A stretch of 64,000 nucleotides of DNA from Thermosediminibacter litoriperuensis (GCF_008124715.1 NZ_VNHO01000001.1:88974-152973); one strand, 5' to 3'. Positions 44,978 to 55,671 are shown, counted from the stretch's first letter. The notes: generated from the letters alone by a model not told the origin. A program made the numbers and translations.

Positions 44978-44989
44978 ACTTCACCTTCC

Positions 44990-46849
44990 TCAAAGTTTCT
45001 CCTCGGACCATAGGACATCGTCTATCCATATTTTTACATGAATGACCCCCGACCCTTCAATGGGCACCTCCAGCGGGCTGTCCTTCGGAGAATGTTTTTT
45101 ATTGTAGACTATGCGGGTTCCGAGGTCGTCGGAAATCTCTATCTTCACCCTGTAATTCGAGGGTTGCGATGGCAGCGGTATCGAGAGGGTGTATGTTTTA
45201 ACCTCCGGCGGGCCGCTGCTGACAACCAGATTTACGGCGGAACCTTCTTCAACCTCGGCGCCGGGCTTCGGGTCCTGATCAATCACCGTGTTCTTCTTTG
45301 CATCGGAGGGTTTGAATTCCACCTTGCCCCGGGTCAGCTTATTTGCCTGAATTTCCTTCTCGGCCGATTCCAGGTCCTTGCCTATAAGCAGCGGTGCGTT
45401 GATTTTCTTAACTTCGGGCCCAAGGCTGACCGTGAAGTTGATTTCCGTCCATTCGGGCAGCTGCAGGCCTTCTCTGGGGTTCTGGTCTATCACTACCCCT
45501 GCCGGGTAATCATTAGAGTATTCCTCAGATCTTTTGCCGACTTTGAAATTGCTGCTATTAATGATATTTATAGCATCCGCCTCCGTAGTCCCTATTATTC
45601 TGGGAACCGGTGTGGTCTTTGGGCCTTTGCTCACGGTAAGGCCTATCGGAGGATGGTTAATTTTAACGGTTATACCCCCTTTGGGGTCCTGGTCTATTAC
45701 CTGCCCCGCAGGCGCGTTGGAAAAAACTCTATCCACGACCTCGCCCTTCAGGTTTCTTTCCTGGAGTTTTCTTATGGCTTCTTCCTCGCTGTATCCTATT
45801 ACATTAGGAAGCACCACTTCCGGAACTTCAAAATACTTTCGGGCCAGTAACACGCCCAGGTAGGAAAAAGCCGCAAAAAGCAGCGCGAGCAATGAAACAA
45901 TTGCGATACCTTTGATATAATTGGAGGCTTTCTTTTGCTTTTTCCCCCTGTTTTCACGGGCGGACCCTTTGATGCCTGTATCAAGTACCATCGTTCGTTC
46001 CGGGTCCGAAGGTTTGAAGTTTACTACCTCCAGATCCTTTTCAACCTTCATCAGTTCTCTTTTGAGTTCTGAAGCTCTCTGGAATCTGTCGCCCGGTGAC
46101 TTGGCTATGCACTTCATTATAATCTCTTCCAGGTGAGGCGGAAATCCAGGGATGATTTCGGATACGGGTTTCGGCTCCTCCTGGATATGCTTCAATGCTA
46201 CAGCCACGGGACTGTCGCCGTTGAAAGGTACGCGGCCTGTTAAAGCTTCATACAACAGTACACCCAGGGAATAGATGTCGGACCTTTCATCGGTAAATCC
46301 CCCCCTGGCCTGCTCGGGAGACAGATAGTGAGCCGAACCGATCAGACCTCCGGTGTTGGTTATAGTAGAACCTGTAGAAGCCCTGGCTATACCGAAATCG
46401 GCCACCTTGATCCGCCCTTCGGGAGTTATTATTATATTGTGGGGTTTGATATCCCTATGGACAATCTTGTTCTTGTGGGCACACTCAAGGGCGTCGCAAA
46501 TCTGCTTCGCGATTTCTATGACCCTAGCGGGAGGCAAAGGCGCCTCCTCTTTAATCATCTCTTTTAAGGTTCTGCCCTCAACATATTCCATTACAATATA
46601 ATGAATACCGTCTTCATTCCCCACGTCGTATATGTTGACAATGTTGGGGTGTGACAGGCTCGCAGCCGCCTGGGCTTCCCTCCGGAACCTCATGACGAAA
46701 TTCTCATCGTTGGAATACTCCGGCCTTAAGACTTTTATCGCCACAATCCTGTTGAGGAGGGTGCACCGGGCTTTGTAAACTACGGCCATCCCTCCTCCTC
46801 CTATTTCTTCGAGAATAACGTAGCGATTACCTAATGTTTTGCCTTTCAT
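44990..46849 (-). CDS. prkC: PASTA-domain serine/threonine protein kinase PrkC
   Basis: A 619-residue membrane kinase. Kinase domain at about 5-265: EEIGGGGMAVVYKA, catalytic VHRDIKPHNIII, DFGIARAST and SAHYLSPEQARGG. A membrane segment lies near 325-350. Outside are three PASTA repeats (VPEVVLPNVIGYSEEEAIRK, TPVPRIIGTTEADAI, NAPLLIGKDLESAEK), binding muropeptides, then a beta-rich C-terminal domain. It controls dormancy exit and translation in Bacillus. ATG 46849 is chosen over GTG 46858 because the GGAG site is too close to the latter. Confidence 0.95.
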   Translation of the reverse strand: MKGKTLGNRYVILEEIGGGGMAVVYKARCTLLNRIVAIKVLRPEYSNDENFVMRFRREAQAAASLSHPNIVNIYDVGNEDGIHYIVMEYVEGRTLKEMIKEEAPLPPARVIEIAKQICDALECAHKNKIVHRDIKPHNIIITPEGRIKVADFGIARASTGSTITNTGGLIGSAHYLSPEQARGGFTDERSDIYSLGVLLYEALTGRVPFNGDSPVAVALKHIQEEPKPVSEIIPGFPPHLEEIIMKCIAKSPGDRFQRASELKRELMKVEKDLEVVNFKPSDPERTMVLDTGIKGSARENRGKKQKKASNYIKGIAIVSLLALLFAAFSYLGVLLARKYFEVPEVVLPNVIGYSEEEAIRKLQERNLKGEVVDRVFSNAPAGQVIDQDPKGGITVKINHPPIGLTVSKGPKTTPVPRIIGTTEADAINIINSSNFKVGKRSEEYSNDYPAGVVIDQNPREGLQLPEWTEINFTVSLGPEVKKINAPLLIGKDLESAEKEIQANKLTRGKVEFKPSDAKKNTVIDQDPKPGAEVEEGSAVNLVVSSGPPEVKTYTLSIPLPSQPSNYRVKIEISDDLGTRIVYNKKHSPKDSPLEVPIEGSGVIHVKIWIDDVLWSEEKL

Positions 46850-46867
46850 ATCTATCACGTCTCCGTA

Positions 46868-47602
46868 TTAGTCTACCAGTATAATCTCCACGGTTATATT
46901 GTCAAAACCCCCACAGCTGTTTGCGGCTTCTATTAATTTATCAGCAGCCGCACCCACACTTTCTGCACCTAAAATTATGTCCCTGATCTCTTTGTCCTCC
47001 AGCATATTCGTTAGCCCGTCACTGCAAAGCAGGAAAATATCTCCCTTTTTATACTCATGTTCAACCAGGTCCACATCGACGTTTTCGTCCACCCCCAGGG
47101 CTCTTGTAATCACATTTTTCATGGGGTGGCAACGAACCTCTTCCAGCGTTAGCCTTCCTTCTTCCAACAGCTGCCAGACGAGAGAATGGTCCCTGGTCAG
47201 TTGCCGTATACATCCATCCCGCAGTATATATGCGCGGCTGTCACCCACGTGGCCTATGTAAACTCTCCCGTCTTTGAAAAGGGCCATTGTGGCCGTCGTT
47301 CCCATCCCGGAACACTCTTCTCTTTGAAGGGATGTCCTGTATATCTTAATGTTGGCGTTGTAAAAGGCTTCTTTGATTATCTGCATGGTCTCATTTCCAG
47401 AGCCGCGAACTAAAAAACTATGGTTGATATGGGATGATATTTCCTCGACAGCCATCCTGCTTGCTATTTCGCCGCTTTTATGGCCGCCCATTCCATCCGC
47501 CACTATGAACAACAAAGGCTTATCTTCTCCTTCTGGAAGGTAAAAAGCATCTTCATTGTTGGTCCTTACCATGCCTTTATCGGTTCTCGCGCAGTGTATC
47601 AT
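46868..47602 (-). CDS. prpC: Stp1/PrpC family PP2C protein phosphatase
   Basis: A 244-residue metal-dependent Ser/Thr phosphatase that reverses PrkC. TDKGMVRTNNEDAF, VADGMGGHKSGEIAS, GTTATMALF, GHVGDSRAYI, LTRDHSLV and LCSDGLTNML supply the Asp residues for two Mn/Mg ions. ATG 47602 overlaps the rlmN stop by 4 nt; 18 nt then lead to prkC, the standard kinase-phosphatase pair. Confidence 0.96.
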   Translation of the reverse strand: MIHCARTDKGMVRTNNEDAFYLPEGEDKPLLFIVADGMGGHKSGEIASRMAVEEISSHINHSFLVRGSGNETMQIIKEAFYNANIKIYRTSLQREECSGMGTTATMALFKDGRVYIGHVGDSRAYILRDGCIRQLTRDHSLVWQLLEEGRLTLEEVRCHPMKNVITRALGVDENVDVDLVEHEYKKGDIFLLCSDGLTNMLEDKEIRDIILGAESVGAAADKLIEAANSCGGFDNITVEIILVD

Positions 47603-48639
47603 CTTTCCACCTCATTCATAATACTACGACGCAGCTGACCGCAGGCGGCCTCTATGTCGGCTCCCATCTCCTGCCTCACAGTGACCGAAATACCGTGGCG
47701 TTTTAAAATTTCTTCGAACAGCCTGATATTCTGCGGTTTGCTTCTCAAAAAATCCCTTTCCCTGACAGGGTTTAACGGTATTAAATTGACATGGCACAGC
47801 AAACCTTTTAACAAGCGTGCGAGTTTTACTGCGCACTCCTTCGAGTCGTTTACATCGGAAATAAGAGCGTATTCAAAAGTAATTCGCCTATTCGTCTTTA
47901 TTATATAATATTTACACGCATCTAACAATTCCAAAATGGGATATCTGCGGTTGACGGGAACGAGTTTATCCCTTAAACCGTCCTCAGGGGCGTGCAGAGA
48001 TACCGAAAGGGTAATCGGCAACTTTTCATCGGCCAAGCGCCTGATTTCAGGCACTATCCCGCAGGTTGACACGGTGATCCTCCTGTAGCTTATATTAAAA
48101 GCCAGGGGGGAGTTTATAATGTTCAGGAATTTTATCAGCTCCTCGTAGTTCAGTAAGGGTTCGCCGCTCCCCATGACAACGACGTGGCTTATCCTTTTGC
48201 CTATATCTTCCTGTATCACGAGAATCTGGTCGACCATTTCTCCGGAAGTCAAACTCCTTTTAAGGCCGCCGATGGTCGAGGCGCAAAAGGCACACCTCAT
48301 TGCGCATCCAACCTGGCTCGATACACAGACACTTATCCCGTATGGATGTTCCATCTTGACGCCTTCAATTATGTTGTTGTCCGCCAGCGAAAACAGGTAT
48401 TTTACAGTAGCGTCCCTGCGGGATTCAAATTTTTTGTAAATGCCGATCTTGTCTATATAAGACAGCTCTTTCAATTTTTCCGCGAGAGCCCTGGGTAAAT
48501 CGGTCATCTTTTCGAAGTCCGTAACGCCTTTGTATATCCAGCGGAAGATCTGCTTCGCCCTGTAAGGCGGTTCACCCAGCGATACTACAAAATCCTGAAG
48601 TTCCTCTACAGTCATCCCCTTAAGGTTAGTTTTAGGCAT
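47599..48639 (-). CDS. rlmN: Dual-specificity 23S rRNA/tRNA adenine-C2 methyltransferase
   Basis: A 346-residue radical SAM enzyme that makes m2A2503 in 23S rRNA and m2A37 in tRNA. The 4Fe-4S cluster motif is CAMRCAFCAS, GGEP-like GSGEPLLNYEEL follows, and the catalytic Cys lies in EAACGQLRRS near the end. ATG 48639 follows GAAGGGG. Located between rsmB and prpC as in many Firmicutes. Confidence 0.96.
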   Translation of the reverse strand: MPKTNLKGMTVEELQDFVVSLGEPPYRAKQIFRWIYKGVTDFEKMTDLPRALAEKLKELSYIDKIGIYKKFESRRDATVKYLFSLADNNIIEGVKMEHPYGISVCVSSQVGCAMRCAFCASTIGGLKRSLTSGEMVDQILVIQEDIGKRISHVVVMGSGEPLLNYEELIKFLNIINSPLAFNISYRRITVSTCGIVPEIRRLADEKLPITLSVSLHAPEDGLRDKLVPVNRRYPILELLDACKYYIIKTNRRITFEYALISDVNDSKECAVKLARLLKGLLCHVNLIPLNPVRERDFLRSKPQNIRLFEEILKRHGISVTVRQEMGADIEAACGQLRRSIMNEVER

Positions 48640-48652
48640 AAAATATACCCCT

Positions 48653-49996
48653 TCATCGTATTCTTTTTAGCCGGGCGATGAAAAACCCGTCTATCCCGTT
48701 CACATTTGGGTAAATCTGAATATACCCGTACGGTTCTTCCACTTCGGTGGAGAGAGCCTCTGGTAAATAAGGTCTTATATCGTCAAGATCAAAATCGCGG
48801 TTTTCCTTTAAAAACTCCTTTACGACTTCGTAGTTTTCTTCGGGTTCGATGCTGCAGGTACTGTAGACCAAAATCCCTCCTGACTTAACGTACTGCGAAG
48901 TAACCTGCATAATTTGGAGTTGCTCCCGTTTTAACACGAGTATATCTTCCGGTTTCTTGCTCCATTTTATGTCCGGTTTTCTCCTGATCACTCCAAGTCC
49001 GCTGCAGGGCGCATCTACCAGTACCCTGTCGAATTTGCCGAACTGCTTTTTATCTGTGATCCTTGCATCCCTCACCTCGGGGTAAACTATTGAAACGCCC
49101 AACCTGTGACATGTTTCTTTTAAAAGTTCAACCCGGTGAGGGTGTATGTCCCAGGCGTAAATCCGGCCGTTGTTTTTCATCAACTGCGCAAGATGCGTCG
49201 TTTTACCTCCCGGAGCCGCCGCCACGTCCAGTACCGTCTCTCCGTCGGCGGCGCCCAAAGCCCTCGCCGCCAGCATTGAGCTTTCATCCTGGGGTTGAAA
49301 ATACCCATTTTTAAAACTGTCGAGCTCGGTTATAGGCGGTCCATCATCTATATAAAGGGCTTCTTCCAGAAAAAGCCCCGGGCTGTATACAACCCCTTCC
49401 TTATCCAACAACATCTTGAGGTCCGTTATGTTTATCTTGAGTGTGTTAACCCGAACGCACATTCTGGGCTTCTCGTTCATAGCCCTGCATAAAGACTCCG
49501 TAAAATTAAAACCGAAAAGATCCAGCCATCGCCGGATCATCCACTTGGGAAAAGAATAGTATACTGTAAGATACCTGACCGGATCCCTTACATCGGGATA
49601 ATCTATGCTATCCTTATTTCTTATAGCGTTTCTCATCACCCCGTTAACAAAACCCGCCGCTTTGTTATTATATAATTTTGCAATATTGACCGATTCGTTT
49701 ACAGCCGCATAATCCGGTATTTTATCCAGAAATAAAATCTGGTAGAGCCCTACTCTAAGGCTGTTCAATATGATGGGATTGATTTTATTCAAGCCGATTC
49801 GCGAGAATTTAGACAGCACGTAATCCAGCCTTGTCCTATGCTTTATTACACCGTAAACCAGCTCGGTTATCAGCGCCCGATCTTCCCTTGAAATTTCAGT
49901 GGTTAGATGTCGGTTTAAGGACAGGTTGGAATAGGAACCCCTTTCCACTTCGGCGAGGATCTTTACCGCTAGTTCTCTAGGATTTACACTTTTCAT
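48653..49996 (-). CDS. rsmB: 16S rRNA (cytosine-967-C5)-methyltransferase
   Basis: A 447-residue RNA m5C methyltransferase. The N-terminal NusB-like domain (PRELAVKILAEVERGSYSNL) is followed by the catalytic domain: DVAAAPGGKTTHLAQLM, VDAPCSGLGVIRRKPD with the release Cys and VYSTCSIEPEENYEVV with the nucleophile Cys. ATG 49996 is chosen because AGGAAG lies 8 nt upstream and N-terminal homology begins there; the frame is open to 50080. It overlaps the DUF116 gene by 20 nt. Confidence 0.95.
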   Translation of the reverse strand: MKSVNPRELAVKILAEVERGSYSNLSLNRHLTTEISREDRALITELVYGVIKHRTRLDYVLSKFSRIGLNKINPIILNSLRVGLYQILFLDKIPDYAAVNESVNIAKLYNNKAAGFVNGVMRNAIRNKDSIDYPDVRDPVRYLTVYYSFPKWMIRRWLDLFGFNFTESLCRAMNEKPRMCVRVNTLKINITDLKMLLDKEGVVYSPGLFLEEALYIDDGPPITELDSFKNGYFQPQDESSMLAARALGAADGETVLDVAAAPGGKTTHLAQLMKNNGRIYAWDIHPHRVELLKETCHRLGVSIVYPEVRDARITDKKQFGKFDRVLVDAPCSGLGVIRRKPDIKWSKKPEDILVLKREQLQIMQVTSQYVKSGGILVYSTCSIEPEENYEVVKEFLKENRDFDLDDIRPYLPEALSTEVEEPYGYIQIYPNVNGIDGFFIARLKRIR

Positions 49997-50783
49997 CCGC
50001 CCTACTTCCTTTCCAGATAAGAGACGCGGTAAGACCGTAGTCCAGGAAAAAATCCACAGCTTCCCGGACCCTTTCAACATCCACCCGCGTATTCATGCAC
50101 GGTCCTTCGGGCCTTATATTTAATATGCCCAAAACGGGGATGGGATTTGTATCCAAAATACCTTCCGAAAGGTCTCTCTCGCAGGCGATGGCCACAATTG
50201 CCCTGGGCCTGTATTCCATTACAATTTTGCGGGCCAGCGTCCCCCCTGTGGCCACAGCCAGCTTTATACCTTTACTCTCAACCAGGCTCAAGAGTTTATC
50301 TATGTCGCACCTCCCGCAGCGGCGGCAGTTTGACACGTTAGCCGTAATTTTATGGGGGCAGTCCCACCGCTGAAGGCAGTGAGGCGCCAGCACTAGAATC
50401 TCGTCAGGCTTGATCCTGAAATTTCTGCTCTTAACCAGCTTGTTGTTGACTTCGACATACGAGCTCTTTACGATGTCCTTAGGTATATGTAACAACCTTC
50501 CCAAGGTCAGCGCTATTGGAAAAAGCAAATTTATAGAAAAATTCATCAACTTTTGAAGCCCGAAAAAGCTTTTTACATGCCACAGAGTCAGCACAGTCGC
50601 CGCAAGACCTATGCTGAGTATTGCTATAAGTACTATCATGACGGCTATAACCGCCAGCAACAACAGCCTGTAAAAATAGTTGAATTTATTTAAGTAAAGC
50701 GCTATACCGGCCGCAGTAAAACCCAGGAACATTATTATGCTCGCAACCAGCAGACTGATAAAAATCCGCTTTTTAATTTTCAT
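49977..50783 (-). CDS. DUF116 domain-containing membrane protein
   Basis: A 268-residue protein. Two hydrophobic stretches near the N-terminus (about 5-27 and 33-65) anchor it, then the cytoplasmic DUF116 region carries a cysteine cluster: VLAPHCLQRWDCPHK and NCRRCGRC, later VAIACERDLSEG and MNTRVDVERV. The family is common between fmt and rsmB in Clostridia, but its function is unknown; the cysteines suggest metal or Fe-S binding. ATG 50783 or TTG 50789 are both possible (GGGAG site in fmt); 50804 is the longest option. Overlaps fmt by 11 nt. Confidence 0.85.
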   Translation of the reverse strand: MKIKKRIFISLLVASIIMFLGFTAAGIALYLNKFNYFYRLLLLAVIAVMIVLIAILSIGLAATVLTLWHVKSFFGLQKLMNFSINLLFPIALTLGRLLHIPKDIVKSSYVEVNNKLVKSRNFRIKPDEILVLAPHCLQRWDCPHKITANVSNCRRCGRCDIDKLLSLVESKGIKLAVATGGTLARKIVMEYRPRAIVAIACERDLSEGILDTNPIPVLGILNIRPEGPCMNTRVDVERVREAVDFFLDYGLTASLIWKGSRADEKCKS

Positions 50784-51714
50784 CCGCAAAAAGCTCTCCC
50801 TCATTCAAAGCGTGACCCACTAAATAATCGGTAGCTTTCATCCGCTTTCTCCCGGCTTCCTGGAGCTCGGTGATCATAAGGATCCCGTCGCCCGTTCCTA
50901 TCAAAACACCCCGAGTTTTGTCGACCCCCACAATTCTCCCCGGGGCCCCTTTCCCGTCAATAGAATAAATCCTAGCTCCCCAGATTTTTACTTCGACACC
51001 GTTTCTCATCGTATAGGCACCGGGCCACGGTTGTATTCCCCGTATCAGGTTGTAAATATCCTCAGTCTTACTCCTCCAATCAATTCTGCCGTCTTCTTTT
51101 CTCAACATCGGAGCATAAGTAGCTTCGGCGTGGTTTTGGGGGATCCGAATAATATTTCCGGATTTTATCTTATCAAGGGTTTCGACCAGCAGTTGCCCTC
51201 CGAGCCGTGCCAGTACTTCAGATAGGTCAACCGAAGTCCACTCGGGATTTATATCAACATCCTTCTGTAGAAAAATATCGCCGGTGTCCATACCCTCATC
51301 CATCCACATGGTCGTAACGCCGGTCCTGGTCTCACCCTTAATTATCGCCCATTGAATCGGCGCCGCTCCCCGGTATTTGGGAAGCAGGGAAGCATGAACA
51401 TTGATACAACCTATAGCCGGGATGCGCAGTACCGAGGACGGTAAAATCTGGCCGTAAGCTACCACTGCGATGAGATCGGGTCTGAGAGCTTTGAGCTGAT
51501 TTACAAACGCCTCATCTTTTATTTTCTCGGGCTGGTATATTCTGATCCCGTATTTTTGCGCCACCACCTTAACCGGTGGAGGGGTCGGGATACGCTTTCG
51601 CCCTTTGGGACGATCCGGCTGCGTCACGACAGCCATCACGTTATAGCCGTGCTCCACCAGGGCGTTCAGCGATGGCAGTGCAAATTCAGGGGTACCCATA
51701 AAAACTATATTCAT
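50773..51714 (-). CDS. fmt: Methionyl-tRNA formyltransferase
   Basis: A 313-residue enzyme formylating initiator Met-tRNA. IVFMGTPEFALPSLNAL at the start, NVHASLLPKYRGAAPIQWAI with the catalytic His and GVTTMWMDEGMDTGDIF in the formyltransferase domain; the C-terminal domain binds tRNA (IRGIQPWPGAYT). ATG 51714 with GAGGG 8 nt upstream; the frame is open to 51744, inside def. It is 4 nt from def, a classic pair. Confidence 0.96.
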   Translation of the reverse strand: MNIVFMGTPEFALPSLNALVEHGYNVMAVVTQPDRPKGRKRIPTPPPVKVVAQKYGIRIYQPEKIKDEAFVNQLKALRPDLIAVVAYGQILPSSVLRIPAIGCINVHASLLPKYRGAAPIQWAIIKGETRTGVTTMWMDEGMDTGDIFLQKDVDINPEWTSVDLSEVLARLGGQLLVETLDKIKSGNIIRIPQNHAEATYAPMLRKEDGRIDWRSKTEDIYNLIRGIQPWPGAYTMRNGVEVKIWGARIYSIDGKGAPGRIVGVDKTRGVLIGTGDGILMITELQEAGRKRMKATDYLVGHALNEGELFADEN

Positions 51715-51718
51715 ATAC

Positions 51719-52186
51719 CTATCCCTCTTTAAGACCTTCCTCAATTATCCTCTTTGCCCTATCTATAAAAAGGATGCCATCCAGATGGTCGATCTCGTGG
51801 CAGAGGGCCCGGGCCAGCAGGTCCTCCCCTTCGATCTCCACAAATTTTCCCTCCGGGTTTTGAGCCCTGACCCGCACTTTTTGCGGCCTTGGTACTTCGC
51901 CGGTTATCCCCGGTATGCTCAAGCACCCTTCGATTTCTACCACTTCTCCCTCTTCGTCGATTATTTCAGGGTTGACGAGCTCAATTAGTCCTTCTCCCAC
52001 ATCTACGACAATAATCCTTTTTAATATGCCGACCTGGGGAGCTGCGAGCCCCACGCCGTTGGCGTGTCTCATTGTTTCCGTCATGTCGGCAAGCAGCTGT
52101 TTTAGCTTTTCGTCAAACACGGTAACCTTTTTGGATTTCTTCCGCAAAACTTCATCGCCGTACCGGCGTATATTCCTTATCGCCAT
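51719..52186 (-). CDS. def: Peptide deformylase
   Basis: A 155-residue metalloenzyme removing the N-formyl group from nascent proteins. The three motifs are clear: [18 protein letters not shown] with metal-binding Cys and [11 protein letters not shown] with two His and catalytic Glu. ATG 52186 has GGAGG 7 nt upstream. Confidence 0.97.
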   Translation of the reverse strand: MAIRNIRRYGDEVLRKKSKKVTVFDEKLKQLLADMTETMRHANGVGLAAPQVGILKRIIVVDVGEGLIELVNPEIIDEEGEVVEIEGCLSIPGITGEVPRPQKVRVRAQNPEGKFVEIEGEDLLARALCHEIDHLDGILFIDRAKRIIEEGLKEG

Positions 52187-52200
52187 GATCAAGCCTCCGT

Positions 52201-54399
52201 TTACAGTAAATCCTGGGGATCCATGTCCCAGGTCAGATAAACTTTCCTGTTTAAGTTCTTTATATTTTTTAAAACATCCCCGGCTTCAATTAACCTTTCT
52301 GGTTCGGTGCTTTTTAGCAATATATTATACCGGAAGTTGTCCTTTACCCGGAACCTCGGCGCCGGTATGGGCCCCAAAATTTTCACCAGGGAGGAAATCC
52401 GGTGTTCCAGAATTTTTCTCACATCCTCCGCCGCTGCTCTGACAAGGTCCTGGTCCGCCCCCGTAAAAGTCAGGTTCATCATATGGCAGAAAGGCGGATA
52501 TTCAAACTTTTTCCTGCACCTGAGTTCTTCCCTGTAAAAATCCTTAAAATTGTAACCGCAGGCAGCTCTAATGGCCGAAGATTCCGGAGAATATGTCTGG
52601 ACTATTACTCTGCCCGGTATTTCACCCCTGCCAGCCCTTCCGGCTACCTGGCTTATCAGCTGGAAGGTCCTTTCTCCTGCTCTGAAGTCGGGCAGATTCA
52701 GAGTAATATCCGCGGCGATGATACCTACCAGCGATACCCCCGGAAAATCGAGGCCTTTAGCAATAGTCTGGGTACCAATCATGACCTGAGCCCTGCCGCC
52801 TTTAAATTCCGAGAGCAGCTTCTGGAGCGAGCCCTTCCTGGAAGTGGAGTCGGCATCAACCCTCACCACGTTCACCTGGGGAAAACGGATTTTAAATTCC
52901 TGTTCCACCTTTTCGGTCCCCGCACCGAAGTAACGTATATTCCTGCTGTCGCAATCGGGACACGTATCGGGGGCCTTTACGTGGTAACCGCAGTAATGAC
53001 ACCTACCGCTCTTGTCGCTGCTATGGTAGGTGAGGGAAATGTCGCAATGGGGGCATTTTAACACAAAGCCGCAATCCCTGCACAGTACAAAAGTGGAATG
53101 CCCCCGGCGGTTGAGAAAAAGTATAACCTGTTCACCTCTTGACAGGGCCGCTTCCATTTCAGAGCATAGCTTCCGGCTGAATATATGCCTGTTTCCGGAT
53201 TTCAATTCTTCTCTCATATCCACGATTTCGATCGGCGGCAGCGGCCTTCCCGATACCCGTCTGGTCAGTCTCAAAAAAATGTATTCTCCTTTTACGGCTC
53301 TGTAAAAGGATTCTACGGATGGCGTGGCGCTGCCGGAAATAATCGCCGCTCCCTCGGCTTCGGCACGGAAGCAGGCAACCTGCCGCGCATCGTAAAAAGG
53401 AAACTCCATTTGCTTGTAGGATGATTCGTGTTCCTCGTCGATAATTATCAGTCCCAGGTCTTTAATGGGTGCAAATACCGCCGACCTGGCGCCTATGGTT
53501 ATATCGGCGTCCCCTTTGTAAACCCTGTACCACTCCAGGAACCTCTCACCCCTCGACAACCCGCTGTGTATCATTGCTACTCTTCCTGGAAATCTGGCGT
53601 AAAACCTTTCCATCATCTGAGGTGTTAGAGAAATTTCCGGCACCAGTACCAGGGCCCTCTTTCTCCTTGCTAAAGCTCTCTCTATAGCCCTTATATAAAC
53701 CTCTGTTTTCCCGCTCCCCGTTATTCCGAAAAGCAGTACCGGTTTTCTTTCTGCCTCCATATTTTTATTTATCTCTTCCAGCACCCTAGCCTGCTCAAAA
53801 GTAAGCCGGTAAGATACAGGCTGCGCTCCGCTTTTAGGAAATTGACTGATATCCGATTTAACGCGGCATTCCCTTTTTATAAACCCTTTTTTCATCAACG
53901 CTGAAAGGGCATTTCTCACCGATGGTTTGGCGAGTCCCGTCGTTTCTGAAATTACATCCACCGTCGCCGGGCCCTTATCCCGGATAACCCGGAAAATCTC
54001 TTTTTGGATTTCTGATCTAATGTCGCCGATTTCTTCCACCGCGGTCGTGTAAACGGCTTCTTTCTGAAGGCTGACGGAAGGGGGAAGCATCAATTTGAGA
54101 AAGTCTATTAAATTTGTAGCGTAATACGAAGCCAGCTTGCGGGCAAGATCCAGCATAAATTGCGGCAATACAAAACGCTCATCTACGCCGATAATCTCCT
54201 TGAGTTGAAAATCAGGGACCATATCCCCGGGTTCTAAGAAACGTATCACCACACCTTCAACAATTAAATTGTTAAAGGGGACCTTTACCCTGCTGCCCAC
54301 CCGCACTTTATCTTTCAGAGGTTTAGGAACCATATAATAATACTCGCCCTTGACCGCGGGATGTTTAACGTCAACAGCTACCTCCGCCAGTTTGCTCAA
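52201..54399 (-). CDS. priA: Primosomal protein N' (replication restart helicase)
   Basis: A 732-residue helicase. N-terminal DNA-binding domain (1-105), winged helix at about 125-190, helicase core with [43 protein letters not shown], and zinc-binding [13 protein letters not shown] and [37 protein letters not shown] and [13 protein letters not shown] complete the motor. TTG 54399 has GGGAGGGG 6 nt upstream; the frame is open to 54432 but no site supports it. Confidence 0.96.
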   Translation of the reverse strand: MSKLAEVAVDVKHPAVKGEYYYMVPKPLKDKVRVGSRVKVPFNNLIVEGVVIRFLEPGDMVPDFQLKEIIGVDERFVLPQFMLDLARKLASYYATNLIDFLKLMLPPSVSLQKEAVYTTAVEEIGDIRSEIQKEIFRVIRDKGPATVDVISETTGLAKPSVRNALSALMKKGFIKRECRVKSDISQFPKSGAQPVSYRLTFEQARVLEEINKNMEAERKPVLLFGITGSGKTEVYIRAIERALARRKRALVLVPEISLTPQMMERFYARFPGRVAMIHSGLSRGERFLEWYRVYKGDADITIGARSAVFAPIKDLGLIIIDEEHESSYKQMEFPFYDARQVACFRAEAEGAAIISGSATPSVESFYRAVKGEYIFLRLTRRVSGRPLPPIEIVDMREELKSGNRHIFSRKLCSEMEAALSRGEQVILFLNRRGHSTFVLCRDCGFVLKCPHCDISLTYHSSDKSGRCHYCGYHVKAPDTCPDCDSRNIRYFGAGTEKVEQEFKIRFPQVNVVRVDADSTSRKGSLQKLLSEFKGGRAQVMIGTQTIAKGLDFPGVSLVGIIAADITLNLPDFRAGERTFQLISQVAGRAGRGEIPGRVIVQTYSPESSAIRAACGYNFKDFYREELRCRKKFEYPPFCHMMNLTFTGADQDLVRAAAEDVRKILEHRISSLVKILGPIPAPRFRVKDNFRYNILLKSTEPERLIEAGDVLKNIKNLNRKVYLTWDMDPQDLL

Positions 54400-54471
54400 A
54401 AAATTCCCCTCCCGAAAATAACACGGCCTCACCTAACGGTGCTTTAGCTGTAACCATACTATAAATTTATA

Positions 54472-55671
54472 TCAATTTCTAAGATACTGTACTACTCTGT
54501 CCAGGATGGCATGGGCCACTTCTTTCTTGGTCATTTTGGGAAGTTCTTCAATCTCACCGTTTCTATGGATAATCTTAACAATATTGGTATCAACTCCAAA
54601 GCCGGCTCCTTCAACCGTGACGTCGTTTACCACTACTAAGTCGAGATTTTTCCGGTTTAATTTTTCTAGGGCGTTTTTTTGGATATCTTCAGTTTCTGCA
54701 GCAAATCCGACCAGAATCTGCTTTTCCTTTTTTTCACCCAGTTCCTTTAAGATGTCCGGGTTTTTTTCCAGCTCCAGGACCAACCCCTCATCCTTTTTCT
54801 TTATTTTCTGCTCCGAATAGTTTTTAGGTCTGAAATCGGCAACAGCGGCTGCTTTAATCACCACGTCACACCATGAGAAAAATTTTAGCACCTGTTCCTG
54901 CATTTCCAGGGTTGTCTCCACTGCCACATATTTATAAAGCCCTGCTGGTCGAGGAAGACTGGTAGGGCCCGAAATAAGTATAACCTCACCGCCGCGTTCC
55001 ACAGCGGCCTCCGCCAGAGCATATCCCATTTTGCCGGAGGAACGGTTGGAAATGAATCTCACCGGGTCTATGGGTTCTCTGGTGGGACCTGCGGTAATGA
55101 GGATTTTCTTATTTTGAAGATCAGTTCCGGTTCCCGCCAATTGCTCTATGACCTTCAATACATCGGCGGGCTCCGGAAACCTGCCCTTGCCTGAATAGCC
55201 GCAGGCTAAAAAGCCCTCGGCAGGGTCCATTACGAAAAATCCTTTTTCTTTTAAGTAATTGATGTTGTCTTGGGTTATAGGATTACAGAACATATTTACA
55301 TTCATAGCCGGCACCACGAGCACTTTTGCCCTGGTGGCCAGAACAGCTGCGGTCAACATGTCGTCAGCGATACCGGCGGCCATTTTCGCAATTACATTGG
55401 CGGTAGCCGGAGCCACCACGAAAAGGTCCGCCCTGTCGGCAAGGGATACGTGCTCTACTTCCCAATGAACGGGCTTTTCGAACATATCCGTAATAACAGG
55501 GTTTCCGGACACTACCTGAAAGGTTAGGGGAGTTACGAATTCCCTGGCAGACCGGGTCATTACCACCTGAACCTGAGCTCCCCTTTTTTTCAAAAGCCTT
55601 ACCAATTCCACTGCTTTGTAAGCAGCGATACTGCCTGTCACTCCCAGCGCTATGAATTTATCTTTCAACAT
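54472..55671 (-). CDS. coaBC: Bifunctional phosphopantothenoylcysteine decarboxylase/synthetase
   Basis: A 399-residue flavoprotein (Dfp). The N-terminal CoaC part has GVTGSIAAYKAVELVRLL, HVSLADRADLFVVAPATAN with the catalytic His and PAMNVNMFCNP; the C-terminal CoaB part has ITAGPTREPIDPVRFISNRS, SSGKMGYALAEAA and KAAAVADFRPK. Makes 4'-phosphopantetheine, used later by CoaD. ATG 55671. It follows rpoZ by 13 nt. Confidence 0.97.
   Translation of the reverse strand: MLKDKFIALGVTGSIAAYKAVELVRLLKKRGAQVQVVMTRSAREFVTPLTFQVVSGNPVITDMFEKPVHWEVEHVSLADRADLFVVAPATANVIAKMAAGIADDMLTAAVLATRAKVLVVPAMNVNMFCNPITQDNINYLKEKGFFVMDPAEGFLACGYSGKGRFPEPADVLKVIEQLAGTGTDLQNKKILITAGPTREPIDPVRFISNRSSGKMGYALAEAAVERGGEVILISGPTSLPRPAGLYKYVAVETTLEMQEQVLKFFSWCDVVIKAAAVADFRPKNYSEQKIKKKDEGLVLELEKNPDILKELGEKKEKQILVGFAAETEDIQKNALEKLNRKNLDLVVVNDVTVEGAGFGVDTNIVKIIHRNGEIEELPKMTKKEVAHAILDRVVQYLRN

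Noticed and set aside
45038..45850. Plus-strand frame of 270 codons opposite the PrkC PASTA region
   Set aside because: Shadow frame produced by the repeat-rich PASTA coding sequence; no start site and no recognisable domain.
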